Shown here in pieces: positions 23,989 to 31,542 of a DNA stretch of 34,835 nt; positions within the stretch are counted from its first letter, which is position 1, and every line of letters begins with the position of its first letter. The position numbers were made by a program, and so were the translations under genes. Under the pieces are notes generated by a model. The model was given only the letters and a program-made list of their open reading frames with translations, was not told the DNA's origin and made no database searches. Source of the DNA: JBKJVQ01 sp046717125 (GTDB lineage: Bacteria > Pseudomonadota > Alphaproteobacteria > Rhizobiales > Methyloligellaceae); contig JBKJVQ010000216.1 of assembly GCA_046717125.1 (NCBI GenBank), forward strand, positions 1 to 34,835, given 5' to 3'.

Positions 23989-25056
23989 ATGACGCTTGCG
24001 GCCGAGATTCGACCTGATCCCCCGGAGGACATCGCTACCGCTCTGTCGCGCTGGTACGCGCGTCACCGCCGCGACCTGCCCTGGCGTGCGCGGCCGGGCG
24101 CAAAGCAGGACCCCTACCGCGTCTGGCTGAGTGAGATCATGCTGCAGCAGACAACCGTGAAGGCGGTCGCGCCTTATTACACAGAGTTCCTTCGCCGCTG
24201 GCCGACTGTGGAAGCGCTGGCTGCTGCGCCGATCGAGGATGTGCTGGGCGCATGGGCAGGGCTCGGCTATTACGCCCGCGCCCGGAATCTTCACGCCTGC
24301 GCCGGCGCCATCGTCGTGACGCATGGCGGCACGTTTCCTTCCAACGAGGCGGCGCTGCGGGCGCTGCCGGGCATCGGCCGCTATACTGCGGCGGCGATCG
24401 CCGCAATCGCATTCGGACGGAAGGCGACGCCGGTTGACGGCAATATCGAGCGCGTCGTAGCCCGCCTGTTCGCTCTCGAGACGCCGCTCCCGGCGGCAAA
24501 GCCCCAACTCGCAAAGCTAGCCGCGACGCTGACGCCTGAACGCGACGCGGGCGACCACGCCCAGGCGATGATGGATCTCGGCGCAGGCATCTGCACGCCA
24601 AAGCGTCCCTCCTGCATTCTGTGTCCGGTTGAAGTTTTCTGTGCGGGGCGGGCGCGGGGCATCGCGGCGCGGCTTCCCCTGCAGGCCGTCAAGGCAGAAC
24701 GACCGAAGCGGCATGGCGCGGCCTTTGTGTTCATTCGAGAGGATGGCGCGATCCTGCTGCGCCGCCGCCCGCCGCGCGGGCTTCTCGGCGGCATGCTGGA
24801 AGTGCCGACCACGGACTGGCTACCGGATGATAGTGCGGCCCCGGGCGTCGCGGCAGCGCCGTTTGCGGCCGACTGGCGCGATGTGGGCAACATCAATCAC
24901 GTGTTCACGCATTTCGCGCTGACGCTGACGGTCTATGCCGCGGCTGCACCGATGGGACTATCTGCCGACGGACAATGGGCTCCGAGAGACGAGCTGCGCG
25001 CGCTTCCGAGCGTCATGCGAAAGGTGGTGGCTCTGGTGTTAACGAAAGAAAGCTAA
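23989..25056 (+). CDS. mutY: Adenine DNA glycosylase
   Basis: Removes adenine mispaired with 8-oxoguanine. The 355-residue product has catalytic Glu49 (SEIMLQQTTV), the helix-hairpin-helix LPGIGRYTAAAI (126-137), catalytic Asp150 in VDGNIERV, and the iron-sulphur cluster cysteines Cys202, Cys209, Cys212 and Cys218 (C-x6-C-x2-C-x5-C). A Nudix-like C-terminal domain follows for 8-oxoG recognition. It is the only plus-strand gene between cheZ and the glycosyltransferases. Its stop TAA shares bases with the convergent ccrM stop. Confidence 0.96.
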   Translation: MTLAAEIRPDPPEDIATALSRWYARHRRDLPWRARPGAKQDPYRVWLSEIMLQQTTVKAVAPYYTEFLRRWPTVEALAAAPIEDVLGAWAGLGYYARARNLHACAGAIVVTHGGTFPSNEAALRALPGIGRYTAAAIAAIAFGRKATPVDGNIERVVARLFALETPLPAAKPQLAKLAATLTPERDAGDHAQAMMDLGAGICTPKRPSCILCPVEVFCAGRARGIAARLPLQAVKAERPKRHGAAFVFIREDGAILLRRRPPRGLLGGMLEVPTTDWLPDDSAAPGVAAAPFAADWRDVGNINHVFTHFALTLTVYAAAAPMGLSADGQWAPRDELRALPSVMRKVVALVLTKES

Positions 25057-26156
25057 GCCACGCCGCCGAGCGAAGCACGCACCTGCTCGCGCAGGATGTC
25101 GATCGGCTTGAGCTGGCCCTTCTGCTGGAAATGCCAGAACGTCCAGCCGTTGCAGGCGTCCCGCCCTTGCACATGCGCGCCGATCTTGTGGATTGATCCG
25201 CGCGCGCCGCCGCAGGCGATCGTGCCATCGGCCCGAACCTGCGCCTCGTGCCGCGCTCGGACATCGTAAAGGATCGCGCCGGCGCTAATGACGCCGAGCT
25301 CCAGCAGCGACCCGAACGGTATACGCGGCTCGGCGCGTTTGGCGCGTAGAGGCTCGACGAGTTCCGCGGGGAGCGGCGTGACCGCATCCACACGCGAGCG
25401 GGCGACGCGCGCATAATGCGGATCACGCTCAATGCCGATGAAATCTCGCCCGAGCCGCTTGGCGACGGCGGCCGTCGTGCCCGAACCCAGGAATGGATCG
25501 AGCACGACGTCGCCTGGCCGGGACGTGGCCAGCAAAATCCGCGAGAGGAGAGACTCGGGTTTCTGCGTTGGATGCGCCTTGCGCCCCTGTTCGTCCTTGA
25601 TGCGCTCCGGCCCCGCACAGATCGGAAACAGCCAGTCGGATCGCATTTGCAAATCGTCGTTCAGCGCCTTCATCGCTTCGTAGTGGAAAATATAACGTGA
25701 GTCGGCCGAGCGCTCCGCCCAGATCAGCGTCTCATGCGCGTTCGTGAAACGGCGGCCGCGGAAATTCGGCATCGGGTTGGTCTTCCGCCACACAATGTCG
25801 TTCAGGATCCAGAAGCCGAGATCCTGCAGCACCGCGCCCACGCGGAAGATGTTGTGATAGGAGCCGATCACCCAGAGCCCGCCATCCGACTTGAGCACGC
25901 GGCGCGCCTGTGTCAGCCAGGCGCGGGTGAAGTCGTCGTAATCGGTAAAGCTCGCGAACTTGTCCCAATCGTCGTCGACGCCGTCGACCCGGCTGTCGTT
26001 CGGGCGCTTCAGTTCGCCTTCGAGTTGAAGATTGTAGGGCGGGTCGGCGAAGACGAGATCGACGCTTGCCTCAGGCAGCCTGCCGAGCTCGGCGATCGAG
26101 TCGCCGAGGATGATGCGGCCAGACGCCTTTCGGCGCGGCGCGGCGGAAATATCCAT
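25053..26156 (-). CDS. ccrM: Cell-cycle-regulated DNA adenine methyltransferase (GANTC type)
   Basis: A 367-residue beta-class N6-adenine methyltransferase. The catalytic motif DPPY is at 38-41 and the AdoMet-binding DPFLGSGTT at 220-228, in the beta-class order. The C-terminal domain, ending in the NGWTFWHFQQKGQLKPID region, is the extra domain of CcrM. CcrM methylates GANTC sites and helps time the alphaproteobacterial cell cycle. The frame is open to 26387, overlapping rnhB; the ATG at 26156 gives MDISAAPRRK and a normal family length (Caulobacter CcrM is about 360). An ATG at 26216 is the alternative. It lies 86 nt after rnhB, with a CtrA-like site in the gap. Confidence 0.95.
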   Translation of the reverse strand: MDISAAPRRKASGRIILGDSIAELGRLPEASVDLVFADPPYNLQLEGELKRPNDSRVDGVDDDWDKFASFTDYDDFTRAWLTQARRVLKSDGGLWVIGSYHNIFRVGAVLQDLGFWILNDIVWRKTNPMPNFRGRRFTNAHETLIWAERSADSRYIFHYEAMKALNDDLQMRSDWLFPICAGPERIKDEQGRKAHPTQKPESLLSRILLATSRPGDVVLDPFLGSGTTAAVAKRLGRDFIGIERDPHYARVARSRVDAVTPLPAELVEPLRAKRAEPRIPFGSLLELGVISAGAILYDVRARHEAQVRADGTIACGGARGSIHKIGAHVQGRDACNGWTFWHFQQKGQLKPIDILREQVRASLGGVA

Positions 26157-26230
26157 GACGCGGGACCAGTGAACGCGGGAACAACTCGCCGCATACACAC
26201 GCGACGCGAGGATCATGCTGGCCGAAGAGG

Positions 26231-26246
26231 GTAAAATTCGCCTTAA
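26231..26246 (-). promoter_or_regulatory. CtrA-like box upstream of ccrM
   Basis: On the minus strand, TTAA (26246-26243), seven bases, then TTTAC (26235-26231), about 75 nt before the ccrM start. The CtrA consensus is TTAA-N7-TTAAC, so there is one mismatch. It overlaps the rnhB stop. ccrM is a classical CtrA target in Caulobacter and in rhizobial relatives. A half-site match by chance is possible. Confidence 0.4.
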
Positions 26247-26917
26247 GCGACGAGCGCCGCGACCACATCCCCGCCCATGGCGAGTGCGACCGGCGCAAAC
26301 GAGCGCCGGTGATACTGCGTGACGCCAATCTGCGCGATCGCCGCGAGATGCTCGGGCGTGCCATAGCCCTTGTTGCGTTCCCAGCAATAATCCGGGAAGC
26401 GCGGGGCCAGCCGCGTCATCACCCGATCACGCACAACCTTGGCGACGATCGACGCTGCGGCGACCGAAGCTGACTTGCCGTCACCCCCGACCAGCGTTTG
26501 CACCGTACACGGAATACCCTTGGGGCGGATGTTTCCATCGACGATGGCGACCCGCGCCTCCGCGCCAAGCGATGCATAGGCGCAGGCCATCGCCCAGAGC
26601 GACGCCTGCAATATATTGTCGCGATCGATCCGCGCCACGTGTCCGACGCCGATGCCGATCTTTGCGCGGCGAATGATAAGCACGAACAGGCGCGCGCGCT
26701 CATCGGGATCGAGCAGCTTCGAATCGTTCAGCCCGCGCGGGATACGCTCGGGATCAAGCAGCACCGCCGCCGCAACGACCGGGCCGGCCAGCGGTCCTCT
26801 CCCCGCCTCGTCGATGCCGACGACCGGCCCGCCATGCATGCGCGACAGCCGTGCATCGATACGGTAGGTCGGGCGCGATGTGGCGCGCGTCTTTGGCGGC
26901 GAATCGCAGGGGGCCAT
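26243..26917 (-). CDS. rnhB: Ribonuclease HII
   Basis: Degrades RNA in RNA-DNA hybrids and removes single ribonucleotides from DNA. The 224-residue product has the signature GIDEAGRGPLAGPV with Asp36 and Glu37, and further acidic ligands including Asp128 in AIVDGNI. The first 28 or so residues are an unconserved extension. The ATG at 26917 begins MAPCDSPP; a shorter start is possible. It lies upstream of ccrM on the same strand, and the 216 nt before it (26918-27133) hold nothing I can identify. Confidence 0.95.
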   Translation of the reverse strand: MAPCDSPPKTRATSRPTYRIDARLSRMHGGPVVGIDEAGRGPLAGPVVAAAVLLDPERIPRGLNDSKLLDPDERARLFVLIIRRAKIGIGVGHVARIDRDNILQASLWAMACAYASLGAEARVAIVDGNIRPKGIPCTVQTLVGGDGKSASVAAASIVAKVVRDRVMTRLAPRFPDYCWERNKGYGTPEHLAAIAQIGVTQYHRRSFAPVALAMGGDVVAALVA

Positions 26918-27133
26918 GCGCGAAGCCTGCCGCAGGCGCGGCTCCGTGACAATTCTTCAATCTAAGTCCAGACCAACCTGCCCGGCCTCGTCCCGAGACC
27001 GCGTCGCGGTCGTCCGAGATCCAGAAGCGGCACGCAGCACCGAGCCGCCACTGGAACCCGAACCGGCACTTTCGTGCCGCCCGGAACGTCGCCGCGGGGG
27101 GGGTCGGCAAACGATTACGCACGCTACACACTA

Positions 27134-28222
27134 CTACAGCAGCGCGAGCTGCTGCCCCTGCAGGACCGGACGCCTGAACAGATTGGTGCGCAACGCGACG
27201 GAACCCTCGTTGAGGCCGAGCCTCCGTGCCGCAAGCTCGAAGCGCCTGCCGATGAGCCACGCATAGGGGCCGGAGCCGACCTGCCGCGTGCCCCATTCGG
27301 AACGGTAAATCTTGCCTTCGTGCGCGCCGCGAATGTGGTTGAGCACGCGGTTGGCCCTGTCCGGCACGTTTTCGATCAGCCACTCCTCGAACTGCTCTTT
27401 GAGTTCGAGTGGTAGCCGAAGAAGGACATAGCCCGCCTGCCGCGCGCCGGCGGCGGCGGCGCGCTCGAGGATACGCTCGATTTCCGGATCGTTGAGCGCC
27501 GGAATGACGGGCGCCATCATGACGGAGGTCGGCACACCGGCACTGTTCAGCGCCTCGACCGCCTCCAGCCGCTTGGCGGGCGTCGAGGCACGCGGCTCCA
27601 TGATGCGCGCGAGCTTTGCATCGAGCGTCGTGACCGACAGCCCGACCTTCACAAGCCCGCGCTCCGCCATCGAGGAGAGAATGTCGAGGTCGCGCAGCAC
27701 GAGCGCCGATTTCGTCACGATACCGACCGGATGGTTCGCCGCACTCAGGACTTCGAGGATGCGCCGCATGATCCGGTAGCGCTTCTCGATCGGCTGATAC
27801 GGATCGGTGTTGGTGCCGATCGCGATCGTGCGCGGCTCGTATTTCGGATCGGCGAGCTCGCGCTCCAGAAGCTCCGCGGCATTGGTCTTGGCGAACAGTT
27901 TCGACTCGAAGTCGAGGCCCGGCGAAAGGCCCATGAAGGCGTGAGTCGGCCGCGCGAAGCAGTAGGTGCAGCCGTGCTCGCAGCCGCGATAGGGATTGAT
28001 CGACCGGTCGAAGCTGATGTCGGGCGAGTTGTTGCGTGTGATGATGCGGCGCGCCGCCTCTTCCGTCACCTCGGTGCGGAATCTTTCCAGCGTTTCGAGC
28101 CCGCCCCAACCGTCGTCCAAAGCGACGCGCGCGAGGGGCTCGTACCGCCCCGAGCGATTGGACTGCGCGCCCCTGCCCCGCCTACGGTCTGCCGCAACAT
28201 TCGAATCGATGATTTCGCTCAT
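27134..28222 (-). CDS. PA0069 family radical SAM protein
   Basis: A 362-residue radical SAM enzyme of the PA0069/Rv2578c type, related to the spore photoproduct lyase fold. The iron-sulphur motif is C-x3-C-x2-C at Cys81, Cys85 and Cys88 (GCEHGCTYCFAR), preceded by the diagnostic SINPYRG. Later segments include IGTNTDPYQPIEK and VGLSVTTLDAKLARIMEPR. The reaction is unknown. The frame is open to 28288; ATGs at 28228 and 28222 are both possible, with 28222 preferred for AGG at about 8 nt. Its promoter (28235-28263) overlaps a LexA-type operator, suggesting damage-inducible expression. It lies upstream of rnhB and ccrM across a 216-nt gap. Confidence 0.92.
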   Translation of the reverse strand: MSEIIDSNVAADRRRGRGAQSNRSGRYEPLARVALDDGWGGLETLERFRTEVTEEAARRIITRNNSPDISFDRSINPYRGCEHGCTYCFARPTHAFMGLSPGLDFESKLFAKTNAAELLERELADPKYEPRTIAIGTNTDPYQPIEKRYRIMRRILEVLSAANHPVGIVTKSALVLRDLDILSSMAERGLVKVGLSVTTLDAKLARIMEPRASTPAKRLEAVEALNSAGVPTSVMMAPVIPALNDPEIERILERAAAAGARQAGYVLLRLPLELKEQFEEWLIENVPDRANRVLNHIRGAHEGKIYRSEWGTRQVGSGPYAWLIGRRFELAARRLGLNEGSVALRTNLFRRPVLQGQQLALL

Positions 28223-28234
28223 GCTCATGCCTGA

Positions 28235-28271
28235 GACATAATTCCCAATTGAGAACATTTCAAGAACATTT
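28235..28271 (-). promoter_or_regulatory. Promoter with overlapping LexA-type (SOS) operator
   Basis: GAAC-N7-GAAC occurs at 28253-28267 (GTTC-N7-GTTC on the minus strand), the form of the alphaproteobacterial LexA box. It lies within a 9-nt direct repeat AGAACATTT at 28252-28260 and 28263-28271. On the minus strand TTGAAA (28263-28258) and TATGTC (28240-28235) are 17 nt apart, so the operator covers the -35 of a promoter that reads into the radical SAM gene with a very short leader. LexA bound here would block polymerase. Confidence 0.65.
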
Positions 28272-28321
28272 GTTTGAGCATTCGCCAAAAGGCCGCGTTT
28301 TCCTGTGGATGCCGGGCCCGC

Positions 28322-28327
28322 TATAAT
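28322..28327 (+). promoter_or_regulatory. Perfect -10 element for a likely leaderless glycosyltransferase mRNA
   Basis: TATAAT ends 8 nt before the ATG at 28336, so transcription would start at or near the start codon. There is no ribosome-binding site before that ATG (CGCCCCC), which fits a leaderless mRNA. No good -35 lies 17 nt upstream (TTTCCT at best). Confidence 0.45.
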
Positions 28328-28335
28328 CCGCCCCC

Positions 28336-29025
28336 ATGATCTCCGTCGTCATCCCGACGCTGAACGCCCAGCAAACGCTGGTGGCGACGTTCGCCGCCCT
28401 CGTGCCGGCTGCGATGCGCGGCTTTGTGCGCGAGGTGATCGTTTCCGATGGCGGCTCTTCTGACGACACCGAGGCCATCGCCGATGCGGCGGGCGCGACC
28501 TTCGTCCGGGCCGGACGCGGGCGCGGAACGCAGCTCCGGGAAGGCGCCTGTATAGCGCGTTCGAGCTGGCTCCTCTTTCTTCATGCCGACACGGTTATTG
28601 AGCCCGGCTGGGAGGCCGAGGCCAGGCAATTCATCGACCGTGTCGAGACCGGCCAGCATCCCCTATCGGCGGCGGCTTTCCGCTTTACTCTGGACGATGG
28701 CGGACTGCGGCCGAAGCTGCTGCAAACCCTCGTATCGCTACGTTGCGCGCTGTTCCGCCTGCCCTATGGCGATCAGGGCCTGCTAATCCCCCGGCGCCTC
28801 TATTCCTCGCTTGGAGGCTATCGCTCGATCCCCCTGATGGAGGATGTCGATCTCGTGCGCAGGCTTGGCCGCCGCCGGGTCCACATGCTGCGCGCCCGCG
28901 CGATCACGTCAAACCGGCGCTACCACAAGAATGGCTACTTCATGCGCATGATGCGCAACGCCGCGCTGCTCGCCGCTTATTACCTGCGTGTGTCGCCGCG
29001 ACTTCTTGCTCGCTATTATGAATGA
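28336..29025 (+). CDS. Family 2 glycosyltransferase (TIGR04283-like)
   Basis: A 229-residue GT-A fold protein starting SVVIPTLNAQQTL. It has VSDGGSSDDT, the GRGRGTQLREGA segment and LLFLHADT, with the acidic metal-binding Asp in HADT. This combination matches the 'transferase 2, rSAM/selenodomain-associated' family (TIGR04283). The donor and acceptor are unknown. The partner family TIGR04282 is encoded at 29414-30103, with a small secreted protein gene between. The ATG at 28336 seems leaderless. The C-terminus is basic and amphipathic and may touch the membrane. Confidence 0.88.
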   Translation: MISVVIPTLNAQQTLVATFAALVPAAMRGFVREVIVSDGGSSDDTEAIADAAGATFVRAGRGRGTQLREGACIARSSWLLFLHADTVIEPGWEAEARQFIDRVETGQHPLSAAAFRFTLDDGGLRPKLLQTLVSLRCALFRLPYGDQGLLIPRRLYSSLGGYRSIPLMEDVDLVRRLGRRRVHMLRARAITSNRRYHKNGYFMRMMRNAALLAAYYLRVSPRLLARYYE

Positions 29026-29106
29026 CGAAAATCCGGTGTAATCTCATGTGCCCGCGGGGGGCCGGCAAGGTCTCCGATGCGGGTTCGCAAATTGCCGGAG
29101 AGCAAC

Positions 29107-29394
29107 ATGAGCCGTATTCTGAGCTTGACCGCCGCCGCAATTATCGCCTGCACGGCATTCGCCGTTTTTCACGATAATGCGGAAGCGCGCACCTGCAAAA
29201 TCGTGTCCGCCCAAGCGACGGCGTTGTCCGAAGGAAGCGCCGACAAGATAGCGATGCGGCGTGCCAACCGGCGCGTGAATCGCTTTGCCCTCAGAAACAA
29301 GTCCAACACCGTTTGGGTGCGGAGTTACGGCACGGACTGCAGGATGTCCGGCCCGATTATCCGTTGCGCAGCCAAGACAAAGGCCTGCGTCTGA
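29107..29394 (+). CDS. Small secreted cationic protein with four cysteines
   Basis: A 95-residue protein: a signal peptide (cleavage after NAEA, about residue 28) and a mature part of about 67 residues, rich in Arg and Lys, with four cysteines (TCK, TDC, IRC, KAC), enough for two disulphides. No known domain is recognised; the pattern of N-terminal Cys, an Ala-rich helix with SADKIAMRRANR, and a C-terminal Cys cluster recalls small exported proteins of unknown function in rhizobia. The ATG at 29107 has GGAGAG just upstream, and TCTCCG at 29071-29076 could pair with CGGAGA there, masking the ribosome site. It sits between two glycosyltransferase-like genes. Confidence 0.72.
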   Translation: MSRILSLTAAAIIACTAFAVFHDNAEARTCKIVSAQATALSEGSADKIAMRRANRRVNRFALRNKSNTVWVRSYGTDCRMSGPIIRCAAKTKACV

Positions 29395-29413
29395 ACCATC
29401 TTCGGCTGGGGCG

Positions 29414-30103
29414 ATGACGCCGCCCCGGCCCCATCTCGTGATCATGGCCAAAGCGCCGCGCCTCGGCGCGGTGAAGACCCGGCTCGCGCGTGACATCGGT
29501 GCGGCTGCAGCGCTACGATTTTACCGGGCCACGCTGACCGACACGATCAGGCGGCTGGGTAGCGATCCGCGTTGGCGCACCTGGATTGCCGTTACGCCCG
29601 ATACCGCCTTGCGTGATCCCGCATGGCCACGCCGCGCGAACATCCTCCTGCAGAGACGAGGAGACCTCGGCAATCGCATGCAGCGCGTGTTCGATCGTAT
29701 CCCGCCCGGCCCAGCCATCATTGTCGGCTGCGACATTCCCGATCTGCGCGCCCATCACGTCGCCGCCGCATTCAGGCGTCTCGGCTCCGCCAAATTCGTG
29801 TTCGGCCCCGCGACCGATGGCGGCTACTGGCTAGTCGGCGCAAAGCGTTCGCGGCGCACGCCGGGACTATTCCGCGATATTCGTTGGTCGACCGAGCACA
29901 CTCTGGCCGACACGCTACGCAATGTCTCAGCAGCGTCGGTCGCATTCGCCGCAACGCTGAGCGATGTGGATAATGGCGAAAGCTACACCGCATTTGTTGG
30001 CGCTGAATCGCTGCTTACTCCGCCGCGCGGCGATGCTCGTCGAGCCGCGGAATTATCTGCACGAAGTTGCAGGGACGGTGACGACTGTCGAACTGGAATT
30101 TGA
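29414..30103 (+). CDS. TIGR04282/DUF2064 glycosyltransferase-like protein
   Basis: A 229-residue GT-A-like nucleotidyl or glycosyl transferase. The opening LVIMAKAPRLGAVKTRLARDIG is the family signature, followed by RRGDLGNRM, VGCDIPDL and ATDGGYWLVGAK. This is 'transferase 1, rSAM/selenodomain-associated', commonly encoded beside the TIGR04283 protein. The substrate is unknown. The ATG at 29414 is close to a GGGG stretch. The frame continues to 30103 and so overlaps the convergent moaB by 89 nt; the last residues (after about FVGAESLL) are unlike the family and may be a run-on tail. Confidence 0.85.
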   Translation: MTPPRPHLVIMAKAPRLGAVKTRLARDIGAAAALRFYRATLTDTIRRLGSDPRWRTWIAVTPDTALRDPAWPRRANILLQRRGDLGNRMQRVFDRIPPGPAIIVGCDIPDLRAHHVAAAFRRLGSAKFVFGPATDGGYWLVGAKRSRRTPGLFRDIRWSTEHTLADTLRNVSAASVAFAATLSDVDNGESYTAFVGAESLLTPPRGDARRAAELSARSCRDGDDCRTGI

Positions 30104-30560
30104 GGATGCCTTCCCAGGCATCTTCGCAGGCGCTGGGCGAACCCGGAAGGCAAAAGATGAATGTATTGCGCACGACGCCCGCGCAGGCGCGCGACTGGAT
30201 CGTGGATGTACCAACCTTCTCGTAGCTGAGCTGGTGGAACAGGACAGCGAACCCGTCGATCTCTTTCTCGAACAACGGCTTCATAGCCTCGGGTGTCACA
30301 TCGCGGCCGGTAAAGCCGGTGCCGCCGGTCGTTATGATGACGTCGATATTGGAATTCACGATCCACGACTCAACGAGCGCGCGGATGGCGAACGTGTCGT
30401 CGCGCACGACTTTCTGGTGGGCGACCTCATGTCCAGCAGCGGCAATCATCGCGGCGAGCTTCGGGCCCGAGACGTCTTCCTTTTCTGTTCGCGTGTCCGA
30501 TACGGTCAGCACGGCCATGCGCACGGGCACGAATGCGCGGCTCTCGTCGATGCCTTTCAT
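30015..30560 (-). CDS. moaB: Molybdenum cofactor biosynthesis protein B
   Basis: A 181-residue MoaB/MogA-type protein that adenylylates molybdopterin or binds it in cofactor assembly. Typical segments are VLTVSDTR, the nucleotide-binding TTGGTGFTGRDVTPEA, and FCLPGSPSACEDAWEGIL. The ATG at 30560 follows AGGAGG at about 7 nt, so the longer frame to 30650 is not used. It lies 52 nt after the uracil-DNA glycosylase gene on the same strand and overlaps the convergent glycosyltransferase-like gene by 89 nt. Confidence 0.94.
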   Translation of the reverse strand: MKGIDESRAFVPVRMAVLTVSDTRTEKEDVSGPKLAAMIAAAGHEVAHQKVVRDDTFAIRALVESWIVNSNIDVIITTGGTGFTGRDVTPEAMKPLFEKEIDGFAVLFHQLSYEKVGTSTIQSRACAGVVRNTFIFCLPGSPSACEDAWEGILKFQFDSRHRPCNFVQIIPRLDEHRRAAE

Positions 30561-30612
30561 CTGGCCCTCCTTGGCCTCTTTGTCGGTGTCTTGGCATGGG
30601 CCGCCGCCGGCG

Positions 30613-31413
30613 TCACCCTTGACCCGCGCGCAGGAACTTCCGCAGCGCAAGAAGATCGCGCCACGCGAGCCGCTTCGCCGCCGGGGTCCTGAGCAGATAG
30701 GCCGGATGCAGCGTCGGCAGCAGCGAAATTTCCCGGCCCGCTACGGTCACTTTGCGCCACCGTCCGCGCAGCCGCATGATCCCATCAGCGGTGCCGGCGA
30801 GCTGTTTGGCGGCCGGGCCGCCTAGCGCCACGATGCAATCCGGTCCGACCAGATCAATCTGCCGCGTGAGAAACGGGCGGCAGGCCTCGATCTCGTCGGG
30901 CGTCGGGTTCCGGTTTGCGGGCGGCCGCCAATAGACGATGTTGGTGATGTGGACCGACGACTCGTCAAGCCCGATCGACGCCAGCATCCGGTCGAGCATC
31001 TGGCCCGCACGCCCGACGAACGGCATGCCGGAGAGATCCTCGTCCCGCCCGGGCGCCTCGCCGATCAGCATGACCCGCGCCTGCGCCGCGCCCCGGTAGA
31101 AGCAAAGAGACTTGGCGGTGCGCTTCAGCCCGCAGCCTTCGAACGCCGCGATCGTATCGCGTAGCGCTTCGAGCGATCCGCTATCGGGCGTGCTTACTCC
31201 CCGCGGCGAAGGCGGTGACGGAGGCCGCGCTACCGGAGCGACACGCTCCGGGCTCGGCGATACCTGCGGCGCGCGGAGCCGTGGCGGCGCGGCTATCTCG
31301 CGCGCGAAATAGTTGGTGGGCTGATCGGCGATCGCCTCGTCCGCGCCCATCTCGACCTGCCATTTGAGCCAGGCGAGCGCTTCCCCGTCGGTTATTTCCG
31401 CCCGATCGATCAT
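30613..31413 (-). CDS. Uracil-DNA glycosylase, family 4-like
   Basis: Excises uracil from DNA. The 266-residue product has motif A GEAPGRDED (118-126) and motif B LLPTLHPAYLLR with His236, as in iron-sulphur family 4 UDGs. Cysteines at 94, 104, 178 and 193 could bind a cluster, but the first pair is C-x9-C instead of the usual C-x2-C. Residues about 35-80 form a proline-rich, non-conserved linker after a short helix. The frame is open to a TTG at 31449; the ATG at 31413 gives MIDRAEITDGEALAWLKW and is preferred. It precedes moaB. Divergent from the ETF-QO gene across about 130 nt. Confidence 0.9.
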   Translation of the reverse strand: MIDRAEITDGEALAWLKWQVEMGADEAIADQPTNYFAREIAAPPRLRAPQVSPSPERVAPVARPPSPPSPRGVSTPDSGSLEALRDTIAAFEGCGLKRTAKSLCFYRGAAQARVMLIGEAPGRDEDLSGMPFVGRAGQMLDRMLASIGLDESSVHITNIVYWRPPANRNPTPDEIEACRPFLTRQIDLVGPDCIVALGGPAAKQLAGTADGIMRLRGRWRKVTVAGREISLLPTLHPAYLLRTPAAKRLAWRDLLALRKFLRAGQG

Positions 31414-31542
31414 CTGTTCCGGACTGTGGATGTGAACGTCGCTGCGCAATGCTGCAAATCTTCGGACGTTTGCCGAGTTTATCGCTTGCCCCCGCCCGCG
31501 CTATGCCATGGATTATAGCCCTCCCGCATGACAGGACGACGC

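Noticed and set aside
26754..28109. Minus-strand open frame (451 codons) overlapping rnhB and the radical SAM gene
   Set aside because: Different frame of the same strand as two clear genes; Arg/Ala/His-rich, no motif.
31413..31450. GTTC and GAAC near the uracil-DNA glycosylase start as an SOS box
   Set aside because: They are inverted and wrongly spaced; the alphaproteobacterial LexA site is a direct repeat with N7.
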